DNA of 64,000 bases from Actinomadura meyerae (GCF_900188445.1 NZ_FZOR01000013.1:119328-183327); one strand, 5' to 3'; positions 23,783 through 35,493 are shown, counted from the first letter of the stretch. A program made the numbers and translations. The notes: a model not told the origin generated them from the sequence alone.

Positions 23783-25227
23783 CCGCGGGTCCTGTGCCAC
23801 CAGGCGCGGAAGCTCTCCGCGGGCGGCGCCGGCAGGTCGCGGGCCTCCGTCCACGCGCCGAGCAGCCCGGGCAGGCGGCGGATCCGGCCGCCGCGCGACA
23901 GCAGCCGCGCCCACCGGGTGCCGCGCCGCAGCACGGCCTCGTGCCGGCGCGGGTCGCCCATCGTCCACGCCAGGCCCCGCATCAGCGCCATCTCCGGCGG
24001 CGGGACGGGCCGCCCGCGGCGCGAGTCGACGACCAGGCCGCGCAGGTGGACCAGCACGCCCGGAATGTCGATCTTCACCGGGCACACGTCGGCGCAGGCC
24101 CCGCAGAGCGTGGACGCGTACGGCAGCGACGCCATCGCCGCGCTCTCCACGCCGCGCAGCTGCGGGGTGAGGATCGCGCCGATCGGGCCCTGGTGGACGG
24201 GCCCGTAGGGGCGGCCGCCCGTCCGCTCGTAGACGGGGCAGGCGTTCAGGCACGCCGAGCAGCCGACGCAGCGCAGCGCCGCCCGCCCGACCTCGTCGGC
24301 CAGGGCCCGCGTGCGGCCGTTGTCGAGCAGGACGAGGTGGAACGCGCGCGGCCCGTCGCCCGGCGTCACGCCCGTCCACGACGAGACGTACGGCGTCATC
24401 CGGTCGCCGGTCGACGACCGCGGCAGCAGCTGGAGGAACACCTCCATGTCATCCCACGTCGGGACGACCTTGTCGATGCCCGCGACGCAGATCAGCGTGT
24501 CCGGGAGCGTCAGGCACATCCGCGCGTTGCCCTCGGACTCGGCCACCACGGCCGTGCCGGTCTCGGCGACCAGGAAGTTCGCCCCGGTCACCGCGACCCG
24601 GGCGCGCAGGAACCGCTCGCGCAGGTGGGCGCGGGCCGCCCCGGCGAGCGCCTCGGGATCGTCCGGCAGGCCGGGGCCGGCGGCGGGCATCCCGCGCCGG
24701 AACAGCTCCGCGATCCGGGCGCGGTCGCGGTGCGCGGCCGGCGACAGCGGATGGGACGGCTCGTCCTCCCCCAGCCGGACGGCCAGGTCGCCGAGCGCGG
24801 TCTCCTGGACGGCCACGCCGGCGCGGGCCAGCGCGCGGTCCAGGCCGATCTCGCGGAGCGTCAGCGACGCCGCCTTCAGTACCTCCCCCGCCCCCGACTC
24901 CCGGACCAGGCCGGTGACGGTCCGGCGCGCCTCGGCCGCGTCCGCCGCCCAGTGCACGGTGCCGCCCGCCTCGGTGACGGCGCGCTCCAGGTCCTCCAGG
25001 TGGGCGTCGAGGTTGAGCAGCGCCTCCTCGCCGATGGCGCGGCCCGCCTCGCGCAGGTCCTCCCAGTCGGCGGGCTCGGCGGCGGCCCCGGCCGCCCGCT
25101 CCCGCAGCCGCGCGGTCGTGCCGCGCAGTGTGCGGCGCAGGCCGGTGTCGGCCAGCGCGGGCCGCGCGGCGGCGGCGAACTTCGGCATCGGCGGCGGGAC
25201 CGGCCCGCCCGGCGCGGCGCCGGTCAC
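23779..25227 (-). CDS. lutB: Lactate utilisation iron-sulphur protein B
   Basis: The 482-residue protein has an N-terminal LUD domain (FLVAETGTAVVAESEGNAR) and two 4Fe-4S motifs, C320-x2-C323-x2-C326-x3-C330 and C375-x2-C378-x3-C382. A third group of cysteines of the C-terminal CCG type is not present, as expected for LutB. The GTG at 25227 overlaps the lutA stop as GTGA; an ATG 13 codons further in lacks a ribosome-binding site. It passes electrons from lactate oxidation to the quinone pool, in keeping with the menaquinone genes nearby. Confidence 0.92.
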   Translation of the reverse strand: MTGAAPGGPVPPPMPKFAAAARPALADTGLRRTLRGTTARLRERAAGAAAEPADWEDLREAGRAIGEEALLNLDAHLEDLERAVTEAGGTVHWAADAAEARRTVTGLVRESGAGEVLKAASLTLREIGLDRALARAGVAVQETALGDLAVRLGEDEPSHPLSPAAHRDRARIAELFRRGMPAAGPGLPDDPEALAGAARAHLRERFLRARVAVTGANFLVAETGTAVVAESEGNARMCLTLPDTLICVAGIDKVVPTWDDMEVFLQLLPRSSTGDRMTPYVSSWTGVTPGDGPRAFHLVLLDNGRTRALADEVGRAALRCVGCSACLNACPVYERTGGRPYGPVHQGPIGAILTPQLRGVESAAMASLPYASTLCGACADVCPVKIDIPGVLVHLRGLVVDSRRGRPVPPPEMALMRGLAWTMGDPRRHEAVLRRGTRWARLLSRGGRIRRLPGLLGAWTEARDLPAPPAESFRAWWHRTRG

Positions 25228-25952
25228 GACGCCTCCGTCGCGGCGAGGATCTCGGCCAGGTGCATGGTCCGCACCCCGGCGCGCAGCCGCGACAGCGCCC
25301 CGCCGATGTGGGCGAGGCAGGAGTCGTCGACCGCGCACACCACGTCCGCGCCCGTGCCGCGGACGTGCCGGACCTTGTCGGCGACCATCGCCACCGACAC
25401 GTCCGCGTTCTTCATCGCGAACGCGCCGCCGAACCCGCAGCACTCCGCCGCGGCCGGTAACTCGACCAGGTCGAGGCCCCGCACCGCGCGCAGCAGCCGC
25501 AGCGGCCGGTCGCCGGCCTCCAGGGACCGCAGCGACCGGCACGACGGGTGGTAGGTGACCCGGTGCGGGAAGTAGGCGCCGACATCGGTGACGCCGAGGA
25601 CGTCGACGAGGAACTCGCTCAGCTCGTAGACGGCCAGGCCCTCGGCGGCGCGGGCGAGCCCCGGGTCGCGGGACGCGCGCGCGATCCGCGGGTAGTCGGC
25701 CCGGATGGCGGCCGCGCAGGACGCCGACGGCGCCACCACGACGTCCTCGCCCTCGAACGCGGCCGCGTACGCCCGCGCGAGGCCGGCCGCCTCCCGGTGG
25801 TAGCCGGCCGTCCAGTGGATCTGCCCGCAGCAGGTCTGCGCGGGCGGGAATACCACCTCGTGCCCCAGTCGTTCCAAAAGCACGGTCACGGCCTTCCCTG
25901 TATCAGGGAAAAGCGCGTCATCGAAGCACGCGACGGACAACGCGACCCGCAT
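25224..25952 (-). CDS. lutA: Lactate utilisation protein A (CCG domain)
   Basis: The 242-residue protein carries the two cysteine-rich CCG domains of LutA/YkgE/GlcF (TCCGQIHW near residue 56 and ECCGFGGAFA near 190), likely binding a noncubane 4Fe-4S cluster. The ATG at 25952 was preferred over 25998-26000 because the latter overlaps a probable -10 box (TACGAT on the minus strand, 26004-25999). It is the first gene of lutABC. A 16-bp perfect palindrome just inside the leader probably binds the operon's regulator, which is not in the window. Confidence 0.9.
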   Translation of the reverse strand: MRVALSVACFDDALFPDTGKAVTVLLERLGHEVVFPPAQTCCGQIHWTAGYHREAAGLARAYAAAFEGEDVVVAPSASCAAAIRADYPRIARASRDPGLARAAEGLAVYELSEFLVDVLGVTDVGAYFPHRVTYHPSCRSLRSLEAGDRPLRLLRAVRGLDLVELPAAAECCGFGGAFAMKNADVSVAMVADKVRHVRGTGADVVCAVDDSCLAHIGGALSRLRAGVRTMHLAEILAATEAS

Positions 25953-25970
25953 CGGCCTCACTCCCCCCAG

Positions 25971-25986
25971 CGCCCTGTACAGGGCG
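25971..25986. promoter_or_regulatory. 16-bp perfect palindrome in the lutABC leader
   Basis: CGCCCTGTACAGGGCG is a perfect palindrome 19-34 bases before the lutA start and directly after the predicted transcription start (about 25992). This is a classic repressor position. LldR/GntR-type lactate regulators are known for such operons, but the regulator here is not identified. Confidence 0.55.
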
Positions 25987-26229
25987 TCCCCCGCCGACAT
26001 CGTAGGGGTTTCGCTCCCGGCGGCGTGTCGTTCTTCGCCCGTTATCGCGTGGGAGAGACGCTATGCCTGGCACCTCGGAGTGAGAGTGATCACACCCGGC
26101 CGGTACTCCGGTACCAAGGGACAACCCTCCCAACGGGCTATAGCCGGTCCGGGCGAACCACTCCACACTGGGGTGCGTCCCAAAAGGAAAGCACGACCAC
26201 CGACCAGTAGTTGAGACCGGAGGCACACG

Positions 26230-26433
26230 ATGTGCCCGCACCAGCCAGCCTGTCCCTCGCACGACGCACCCGACCGCGACGCCGCCCGCACCCTGGCCGC
26301 GCACCCCGAGCAGGGGTGGAGCCTGCTGTGCAACGGCGTCGTGCTCTTCGAGGACACCGGTGAGCTGCTGCCCGACGGGGGAGTCATCGCACCGCACCGG
26401 CCGACGGACCTGCAGGCGCCGTCCGCCGCTTGA
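26230..26433 (+). CDS. DUF5999 family small protein
   Basis: The 67-residue protein begins MCPHQPACPS and has the conserved core HPEQGWSLLCNGVVLFEDTGELLPDG typical (from memory) of a small family widespread in Streptomyces and relatives. Three cysteines (Cys2, Cys8, Cys34) might bind metal. Function is unknown. GGAGG lies 6 bases before the ATG. Its message runs into a hairpin that overlaps the convergent hydrolase gene. Confidence 0.82.
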   Translation: MCPHQPACPSHDAPDRDAARTLAAHPEQGWSLLCNGVVLFEDTGELLPDGGVIAPHRPTDLQAPSAA

Positions 26434-26533
26434 CCGGTCTCCACGGGGGACTAGTCCAAGCGGGTGATCATCCTCGGGGGCAACGCCCACCCGCCCTCAC
26501 CCTCCGGGCCCGCACCGGGCCCGGACCGCATCG

Positions 26534-27181
26534 TCACTCCCGGCCCGTCCGCACCGGACGGGCCGTTCGTGTGTCCGCCGCCTGCCGGCGCGACGCCCAC
26601 TTGCGCAGCCACGGCTCGACCGCCCGGCCGACCTCGGCGGGATCCCTGCTCAGGTCGTGCCGCTCCCCCGCCAGGACCACCACGTGCGCCGCGTCGGCCT
26701 CGTCCGGCACGCCGAACGGGTCGCGGTCGCCGTTGACGACGAGGACCTCCACGCCCGCCGCGCGCAGCTCGCCCACCCGCGTCTTCTCCGGCTTCCCGGG
26801 CGGGTGGAGCGGGAAGGCGAGCGCCACCACGCCGGCCGCCCCCGCCGCGGCGGCCGTCCGGCACGCCACCCGCGCGCCGTTGCTGCGGCCGCCCTGCACG
26901 AGCGGGACGCCCGCGAACCGCTCCCGCAGCGGCTCCACGATCTCCAGCCACGCCTCGTCCTGCCGGGCCGGCGCTCCGGGCGCGCGGCGACCGGCGTACC
27001 GGAACGGCTGCGTCACCCGGGCGACGGCGCCGCCGAGGCCGAGGGCGGCCTCCCGGACGGCGAGCAGGTCGGGGGCGTCCACGCCGCCGTTCGACCCGTG
27101 CGTCAGGACCAGCAGGAACGCGGGGCCGTCCACCTCGTCCAGCACCAGCTCGGCGGGCCCGTGCGCCGTCGTGACCTCCAT
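26534..27181 (-). CDS. Alpha/beta hydrolase (KANL3/Tex30-like)
   Basis: The 215-residue protein has the motif GGRSNGAR (nucleophile Ser near residue 99), LTHGSNGGVD near the start as the oxyanion region, GDRDPFG with the acid Asp, and GERHDL with the catalytic His. These fit a small serine hydrolase of the KANL3/Tex30 type. The substrate is unknown. The start at 27181 (ATG) has a weak ribosome-binding site. It diverges from the PPOX gene by 50 bp. Confidence 0.8.
   Translation of the reverse strand: MEVTTAHGPAELVLDEVDGPAFLLVLTHGSNGGVDAPDLLAVREAALGLGGAVARVTQPFRYAGRRAPGAPARQDEAWLEIVEPLRERFAGVPLVQGGRSNGARVACRTAAAAGAAGVVALAFPLHPPGKPEKTRVGELRAAGVEVLVVNGDRDPFGVPDEADAAHVVVLAGERHDLSRDPAEVGRAVEPWLRKWASRRQAADTRTARPVRTGRE
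26541..26565. terminator. 11-bp hairpin inside the 3' end of the alpha/beta hydrolase gene
   Basis: CGGCCCGTCCG-CAC-CGGACGGGCCG is followed by TTCGTGTGT on the plus strand and can end the DUF5999 transcript. A second hairpin (CCGGGCCCG/CGGGCCCGG) lies at 26508-26528. Confidence 0.6.
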
Positions 27182-27231
27182 GCGACCACCGTAACGGCAG
27201 GCCCTGATGATCTTTGCGGCAGACTGGGCGC

Positions 27232-27657
27232 ATGGAGAAGATGACGGACAGCGAGTGGCGCGCGTTCGTGTGCGAGGGCACCCGCACCGGCAAGGCGGCC
27301 GTCGTCCGCCGGGACGGGACGCCGCACGTCACGCCGATCTGGTTCCTGCTCGACGGCGACGACGTGCTGTTCAACACGGCCCGGGACAGCGTCAAGGGCC
27401 GCGCCCTCGCGCGCGACCCCCGCCTGTCGATCTGCGTGGACGACCAGACCCCGCCGTTCTCGTACGTGCAGCTCCAGGCGGAGGCGACCCTCATCGAGGA
27501 CCTGGACGAGATGCGCCACTGGGCCACGCTCATCGGCGGCCGCTACATGGGCGTGGAGCGGGGCGGCGAGTTCGGGGCGCGCAACGCCGTCCCCACCGAG
27601 TACCTCGTCCGCGCCCGCATCACCAAGGTGATCGCCGAGCGCGCCATCGCGGAGTAG
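27232..27657 (+). CDS. PPOX-class F420-dependent or FMN-binding oxidoreductase
   Basis: The 141-residue split-barrel protein (GKAAVVRRDGTPHVTPIWFLLDGDDVLFNTARDSVKGRAL) belongs to the pyridoxamine 5'-phosphate-oxidase-like family typical of actinobacterial F420 enzymes (Rv1155 type). The reaction is unknown, but such proteins bind F420 or FMN. CAGACT at 27220-27225 lies 6 bases before the ATG, so the transcript may be leaderless; an ATG 9 bases further in is a possible alternative. Confidence 0.82.
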   Translation: MEKMTDSEWRAFVCEGTRTGKAAVVRRDGTPHVTPIWFLLDGDDVLFNTARDSVKGRALARDPRLSICVDDQTPPFSYVQLQAEATLIEDLDEMRHWATLIGGRYMGVERGGEFGARNAVPTEYLVRARITKVIAERAIAE

Positions 27658-27685
27658 CGGAGGAGCGGCCGGGCCGCCTGCGGGG

Positions 27686-28792
27686 TCAGCCGTCCGGCCA
27701 CTCCGGGACGGGCGCGCCCGTCGCGAGGCGGAGCCGCTCGGCGAAGCTCTCGTGCAGCAGCGGCCCCCACGGGTAGCCGTCGGGGACCCGGACCGCGCCG
27801 CCGAGCACCTCGTGGGCGTCGTCGCCCCGCCGCTCGGCGTACCGGACGGCCAGCAGCGCGTACATGTGGTCGAGGGCGCCGAACGCCTCCCCGGCGAGCG
27901 CCGGGAGCGTGCCCTCCGACACGGCCTGCTCGACGACCGGCTCCCACCACAGGTCGGCGTCGCCGTCGTCCTCGGCGAAGTCGCGGCGCAGCCTGGCCCG
28001 CACCTGCGGCGCGGTGCCCGGCTCGGCGAGCCCGCGCCGCCACACCTCGCCGGCCTCGCCGCCGCGGCCGCGCAGCGGCAGCGTCCGCGCGAGCAGCTCG
28101 GTGGCCAGCGGCCCCGTCTCGGGATCGGCGGGCTCGGCGGCCAGCGCCGCGCCGAACGCGCCGATGGCCTGGTCGAGGTAGGAGATGCCGAGCGCGACGG
28201 CGAGCCGCGCGTACGCGTACGGGGCGGCCTCGCGGTCGATGAGCCGCAGCCCGGCGGCGAGGGTCCGCTGCGCCCGCGCCGGGTCGCCGCGCTCGAGCAG
28301 CCGCTGCGCGAGGTCGTGCGCGGCGAGCGGCCCGTACTCGGCGTCGCCGGTCGCGACCGCGGCCTCCCAGTGCTCGCGCGCCGCGTCGAAGTCGCCGGCG
28401 TCGTCGGCGATCCGGGCGAGCGCCAGGTGCGCGGGCGGCAGGTAGGCCGGGTTGCCGAAGCCGACCACGGCGCGCCAGGCGGGCGCGGCGCGCTCCGGCT
28501 CGCCGGCCCGCTCGTGGGTGAGCGCCAGGTGGTAGGCCGCGCGGGGCCCGTACTCGGGGTCGCCGGTGGCGATCGCGACGCCGTCGGCCTCGCGGGCCCG
28601 CTCCACCTCGCCGGCGTCGTCGAGGACGACGGCGAGCCCGAGCGCGGCCTGAGCCCGCACCGGCGTCTCGCCCATGGCGAGCACCTTCTCGAACAGCCGC
28701 GCCGCCTCCCCGGCCGCGCCGCCCTCGGCGAGGGCGCGGGCCCGCTCGCACATCCGCGCCGGGTCGTCCGTCCCGTCCGGCAACTCGCTCAT
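27686..28792 (-). CDS. Tetratricopeptide-repeat protein
   Basis: The 368-residue protein is a series of helical repeats (for example ARLFEKVLAMGETPVRAQAALGLAVV, AREHWEAAVATGDAEYGPLAAHDLA) with the TPR pattern, about residues 20-230, and a C-terminal non-repeat part (DADLWWEPVVEQAVSEGTLP). A run of G-[DN]-[PA]-E-Y-G-P repeats recurs every 34-68 residues. It should mediate protein contacts. The ATG at 28792 follows AGGGG. TAGTCT near 28838 may be its -10 box. I cannot assign a partner. Confidence 0.75.
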   Translation of the reverse strand: MSELPDGTDDPARMCERARALAEGGAAGEAARLFEKVLAMGETPVRAQAALGLAVVLDDAGEVERAREADGVAIATGDPEYGPRAAYHLALTHERAGEPERAAPAWRAVVGFGNPAYLPPAHLALARIADDAGDFDAAREHWEAAVATGDAEYGPLAAHDLAQRLLERGDPARAQRTLAAGLRLIDREAAPYAYARLAVALGISYLDQAIGAFGAALAAEPADPETGPLATELLARTLPLRGRGGEAGEVWRRGLAEPGTAPQVRARLRRDFAEDDGDADLWWEPVVEQAVSEGTLPALAGEAFGALDHMYALLAVRYAERRGDDAHEVLGGAVRVPDGYPWGPLLHESFAERLRLATGAPVPEWPDG

Positions 28793-28928
28793 CGGCCCCT
28801 GCCCTGTGGGGTTCAGTGAAGTCCGCACAGAGACTAGCGACCCGGCGCCCCCGCGTCCCGCGACGACACCCCGAAACCCCACCAAGAACACATATCCGTC
28901 CCGGTGGCGGCGGGGCCCGGTCCCCCGC

Positions 28929-31799
<2,871 letters not shown>

Positions 31800-31860
31800 G
31801 GAGAGCCTCCTGGCTGCTGCGGTCGCTCAGGGCCACCGCCGGCGCGCGGGCCGGCGGCCG

Positions 31861-32062
31861 GTCTCCCCCTCTGTCATCGGCACCTGAGAGCTTCACCCGC
31901 GCCCGCGGGGTTTCCCCTTCGGTGAGCCGCGTTCCCCGCGCGCGGGGAACGACGCCTGCTTTCCAGAGGTGCCTCGCCCGAGCGGTCCTTTTGCCTGAGA
32001 GGTTCCGGGGAGGTTGCCCCTTCGGCGCCCCGCGCTGGCGGCACGGGGTCTCTCCCGCCCAG
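31861..32062 (-). ncRNA. Tandem glycine riboswitch upstream of gcvP
   Basis: Both aptamers show the conserved features on the minus strand. Aptamer 1 has GGGAGAG, CGCCGAAGGGGCAA and CTCTCAGGCAAAAGGACC; aptamer 2 has CACCGAAGGGGAAA and CTCTCAGGTGCCGATGACAG. They are joined by a hairpin linker rich in GGGGAACG. The 3' end of aptamer 2 is about 62 bases before the gcvP start. Tandem glycine switches usually turn expression on with glycine, which suits glycine cleavage. TAGGGT on the minus strand (32091-32086) is a possible -10 box. Confidence 0.93.
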
Positions 32063-32203
32063 GGTCGACGGCATGTCCTGACCGAACCCTACCCAAAGTC
32101 CCCTCCGCGCCGTCGCCGCGGCCCCGGCGGTGGAGGCGGCCGCGCCGCGGCGGTGGGGGCGGCCCCCGCCGCCGGCATGGGGCCGTCCCCACCGCGCCGC
32201 GGC

Positions 32204-32220
32204 GTACCGGCCGGTACGAT
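32204..32220 (+). promoter_or_regulatory. Palindrome GTACCGGCCGGTAC overlapping a -10 box
   Basis: A perfect 14-bp palindrome (32204-32217) is followed by TACGAT (32215-32220), a good -10 sequence for the membrane-protein gene at 32354. A bound protein would cover the promoter. Predicted transcription start is near 32227, leaving a leader of about 125 bases; the leader frame is open but has no coding signal. Confidence 0.5.
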
Positions 32221-32353
32221 GTGCGGATTCACCTGGGACAAGACAGACCTCGGGCCACGGGGGCGGAGATGGGGCTGCGGGGTGCGTGCGCGACCGGCCG
32301 GGGGGCGTCCCGGCGCTCGACGGCGCGCCGCCGGTTCTGGGACGCTGATCGCG

Positions 32354-34861
32354 ATGAAGGACGGCCCGGGCGGTAGCGGCGTGACGCGAATCCACGACGG
32401 CGAGGCGCCGCCGCGGCAGGACGCGCCCGCGGCGGCGCCGGTCGACGAGCCCGCGCTGCCGGACCGGATCCGCCGGCCCACCGACGCGATCCGCTTCGCC
32501 GCGTCCCTGGCGGGGCTGGCGGCGGTGATGCTGCTGGTGTCGATCGCCCAGCAGACCACGCACGGCCTCGAGACCGACATCGCGCAGGGCACCGCGCACG
32601 CGCCCCGGCTGCTGCTGACGCTCGCGACGCTGGTGTCCAGCTTCGGGGTGCTGGCGGTGCCGGTCGCGTTCGCGGTGGAGCGGCTGTTCCACAAGGACGG
32701 GACGCGCGTCGCGATCGCGCTGCTGGCCGCCGTGATCGCCTTCGGGATCACGGTGGGACTGGACGACCTGGTGGTGCGGGCCGCCCCCGGCGGCGTGCTG
32801 GACTCGCTGATCTGGGGCGGCACCGAGACCGCCCCCGTGCACACCGACATCGCCCCGGTGATCGCGTTCGCCACCGCCGTCGGGATGGCGGGGCGGGCCC
32901 GCTGGCAGGCGGCCACCTGGACCATGATCGGGCTGGCGGCGCTGACCGGGCTGACCGCGTCCTACGCGTCCGTCGCCGCGCTCGCGGCCACCTACTTCCT
33001 CGGCCGCGCCATCGGCCACGGCACCCTGTACGCCGTCGGCACGCCGAACCCCCGGCCGTCCGGGGCGGCGGTGGTCGCGGCGCTGGAGCGGCTCGGGCTG
33101 CGGCCGGAGCGCGGCGCGCGGCTGGACGAGCCCAGCGACGACACCGAGGCCGGCCGCCGCTACGGCGTCGTCCTCGGGCCGGACCGGGGCGGCGGGTACG
33201 GCGCCCGGGTCCCCGCCGGGCGCGGCGCGCACGGCGGCTGGGACCTGGAGGTCCGCGTCCTGGACCGGGACCAGCAGACCGCCGGGCTGCTATACCGCGT
33301 CTGGCGGCTGCTGCGGCTGCGCGCCGCGACCAGCGGGCGGACGCTGCGGTCGCTGCGCCGGTCCCTGGAGCAGGAGTCGCTGATGGCGTACGCGGTCGAC
33401 GCGGCGGGCGTGCGGACGCCGCGGCTGGCCGGCACCTGCGAGGTCGGCACCGAGGCGGCGCTGCTGGCCTACGAGCACGTGCCGGGCCGGCGGCTCGGCG
33501 AGGTGCCGGACGAGGAGGTCACCGACGCGCTGCTGACCGACGTCTGGCGGCAGTTCCGGGCGCTGCAGGGCGGCCGGCTCGCGCACCGGCGGCTGGAGGA
33601 GCGGGCGCTGCTGATCGGCGAGGACGGCCTCGCCTACGTCACCGACCTGCGGGCCGGGGAGACGGCGGCCGGCGACCTGGTGCTGCGCCTCGACCTGGCG
33701 CAGCTCCTGACGACCCTCGCGCTGCGGGCCGGTCCCGAGCGGGCGGTGCGCACGGCCGCGTCCGTCCTCGGCGAGGAGGCGCTGGGCGGGGCGGTGCCGC
33801 TGCTGCAGCGGGTGGCGCTGTCGCGCGCGACCCGCGCCGCGCTGCGGCGCGACCGCGACCTGCTCACCCGCATCCGGGAGCAGATCGTCCGGCTGAAGCC
33901 GGAGACCGACGAGGCGGGCCCGGCCCGGCTGGAGCGGTTCCGGCCGAGGACGATCTTCAGCGTGGTGGCGCTGTCGGTCGCCGCGTACATCGTCATCCCG
34001 CAGGTGACCAGCCTGGACGTCGGGTACCTGGCGGCGACGGCGAGCTGGCACTGGGTGGTCGCGGCGCTCGGCGCGGCGGCGCTGAGCTTCGTCGGGGCGG
34101 CGCTGATGCTCATGGGGTTCGTCCCGGAGCGGCTGCCGCTGGGGCGGACGGTGCTGGTGCAGCTCGCCGCGTCGTTCGTGAAGCTGGTCGCGCCGGCGGC
34201 CGTCGGCGGCGTCGCGGTCAACACCCGCTACCTGCAGCGCTCGGGGGTGCGGCCGGCGCTGGCCGTCGCGAGCGTCGGCGCGTCGCAGCTCGTCGGGCTG
34301 GTCACGCACATCCTGCTGCTGGTGCTGTTCGGGTTCGTCACCGGCTCGACGGCGAAGGCGACGCAGGACCTCGCGCCGTCCCGGACGGTCGTGCTCGCGG
34401 TGCTGGGGCTGGGCCTGGTCGCCGGGCTGGCGCTGACGGTCCCGCGCGTCCGGCGGGTGGTGGCGTCGCGGCTGCGGAGCATGTTCTCCGGCGTGGTGCC
34501 CCGCCTGGTGGACGTCCTGCAGTCGCCCGCGAAGCTGTTCACCGGCATCGGCGGCAGCCTGCTGCTGACGCTGGCGTTCGTCCTGTGCCTGGACGCGTCG
34601 ATCCGCTCGTTCGGCGGGTCGCTGCCGTGGACGACGGTGGTGCTGGTGTTCCTCACCGCGAACGCGGTCGGGTCGGCGGCGCCGACGCCGGGCGGTCTCG
34701 GCGCCGTCGAGGGCGCCCTCACCCTGGCGCTGACGATCTCCGGGCTGGCCGCGGAGACCGCGACGTCCGCGGTGCTGCTCTACCGGCTCTTCACGCTGTG
34801 GCTGCCCGTGCTGCCGGGCTGGGGGGCGTTCGCCTTCCTCCAGCGCAAGGAGGCGCTCTGA
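32354..34861 (+). CDS. Lysylphosphatidylglycerol-synthase-like membrane protein with kinase-like middle domain
   Basis: The 835-residue protein has three parts. Residues of about 45-225 form an N-terminal membrane domain (six or so helices, LAGLAAVMLLVSIAQ to ALAATYFLGRAIG). Residues of about 230-520 form a cytoplasmic domain with kinase-like features (ALLAYEHVPGRRLGEVP; AHRRLEERALLIGEDGLAYVTDLRAGE at 410-436), in which the catalytic HxD aspartate is replaced (His411-Arg-Arg-Leu). Residues of about 535-835 form the LPG_synthase_TM (AglD/MprF-like) domain with seven helices. The start at ATG 32354 is uncertain; upstream ATG 32219 is in frame. It may move or modify lipid-linked substrates, but it lacks the MprF aminoacyl-transferase domain. 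Confidence 0.78.
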   Translation: MKDGPGGSGVTRIHDGEAPPRQDAPAAAPVDEPALPDRIRRPTDAIRFAASLAGLAAVMLLVSIAQQTTHGLETDIAQGTAHAPRLLLTLATLVSSFGVLAVPVAFAVERLFHKDGTRVAIALLAAVIAFGITVGLDDLVVRAAPGGVLDSLIWGGTETAPVHTDIAPVIAFATAVGMAGRARWQAATWTMIGLAALTGLTASYASVAALAATYFLGRAIGHGTLYAVGTPNPRPSGAAVVAALERLGLRPERGARLDEPSDDTEAGRRYGVVLGPDRGGGYGARVPAGRGAHGGWDLEVRVLDRDQQTAGLLYRVWRLLRLRAATSGRTLRSLRRSLEQESLMAYAVDAAGVRTPRLAGTCEVGTEAALLAYEHVPGRRLGEVPDEEVTDALLTDVWRQFRALQGGRLAHRRLEERALLIGEDGLAYVTDLRAGETAAGDLVLRLDLAQLLTTLALRAGPERAVRTAASVLGEEALGGAVPLLQRVALSRATRAALRRDRDLLTRIREQIVRLKPETDEAGPARLERFRPRTIFSVVALSVAAYIVIPQVTSLDVGYLAATASWHWVVAALGAAALSFVGAALMLMGFVPERLPLGRTVLVQLAASFVKLVAPAAVGGVAVNTRYLQRSGVRPALAVASVGASQLVGLVTHILLLVLFGFVTGSTAKATQDLAPSRTVVLAVLGLGLVAGLALTVPRVRRVVASRLRSMFSGVVPRLVDVLQSPAKLFTGIGGSLLLTLAFVLCLDASIRSFGGSLPWTTVVLVFLTANAVGSAAPTPGGLGAVEGALTLALTISGLAAETATSAVLLYRLFTLWLPVLPGWGAFAFLQRKEAL

Positions 34862-34864
34862 GGG

Positions 34865-35461
34865 TCAGCCGGTCCGGCGCGCGCGGCGCCGGTTGGCGAG
34901 CTCATCGTGGGGGTGCTCGATAGGGTCCGCGGCGGCGCGCTCACCGGGCAGCTGCGCGAGGCTGCCCTCCACCTCCTGCCACACCCGGCCGAGCGCTATG
35001 CCGAACACGCCCTGCCCGCCCTGCAGCAGGTCGACGACCTCGTCGGCGGACGTGCACTCGTAGACGCTGACGCCGTCGCTCATCAGCGTGATCTGCGCGA
35101 GGTCCTGGACGCCGCGGTCCCGCAGGTGCGTCACGGCGGTGCGGATCTGCTGCAGCGACACGCCCGTGTCCAGCAGACGCTTCACGACCTTCAGCACGAG
35201 GATGTCGCGGAAGCTGTACAGCCGCTGGCTGCCCGACCCCTGCGCCGCGCGGACGCTCGGCTCGACCAGTTTCGTGCGCGCCCAGTAGTCGAGCTGCCGG
35301 TAGGTGATCCCCGCAGCGGCGCACGCCGTCGGGCCCCGGTAGCCGACATCCTCCGGCGGCGCGGACACCTGCGTGTCGAAGAGCAGCCCCTGCTCTCCGG
35401 CACGGCGGGACGCCACGTGCCTGTCGGGGGTCGCCTTGCCCTCGCCGCTGCTCACCGCCAC
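34865..35461 (-). CDS. MerR-family transcriptional regulator (Rv1830-like)
   Basis: The 198-residue protein has a MerR DNA-binding domain at about 38-110 (GYRGPTACAAAGITYRQLDYWARTKLVEPSVR; YSFRDILVLKVVKRLLDTGVSLQQIRTAV) and a C-terminal region with LSQLPGERAA-like tail. The N-terminal Tyr-Arg-Gln-Leu-Asp-Tyr-Trp pattern matches actinobacterial paralogues in the GarA region. The GTG at 35461 follows GGAGG by 5 bases. A TTCGTCAA-N6-TTGACGAA dyad lies 33-54 bp upstream and is a likely auto-operator. Confidence 0.85.
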   Translation of the reverse strand: MAVSSGEGKATPDRHVASRRAGEQGLLFDTQVSAPPEDVGYRGPTACAAAGITYRQLDYWARTKLVEPSVRAAQGSGSQRLYSFRDILVLKVVKRLLDTGVSLQQIRTAVTHLRDRGVQDLAQITLMSDGVSVYECTSADEVVDLLQGGQGVFGIALGRVWQEVEGSLAQLPGERAAADPIEHPHDELANRRRARRTG

Positions 35462-35493
35462 GCGGACCTCCGGCTTCTATCATCCCGTGGCGG

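Noticed and set aside
25998..26000. Upstream ATG at 26000 as the lutA start
   Set aside because: It overlaps a TACGAT -10 box and the extra 16 residues cover a perfect palindrome; the ATG at 25952 has a better ribosome-binding region.
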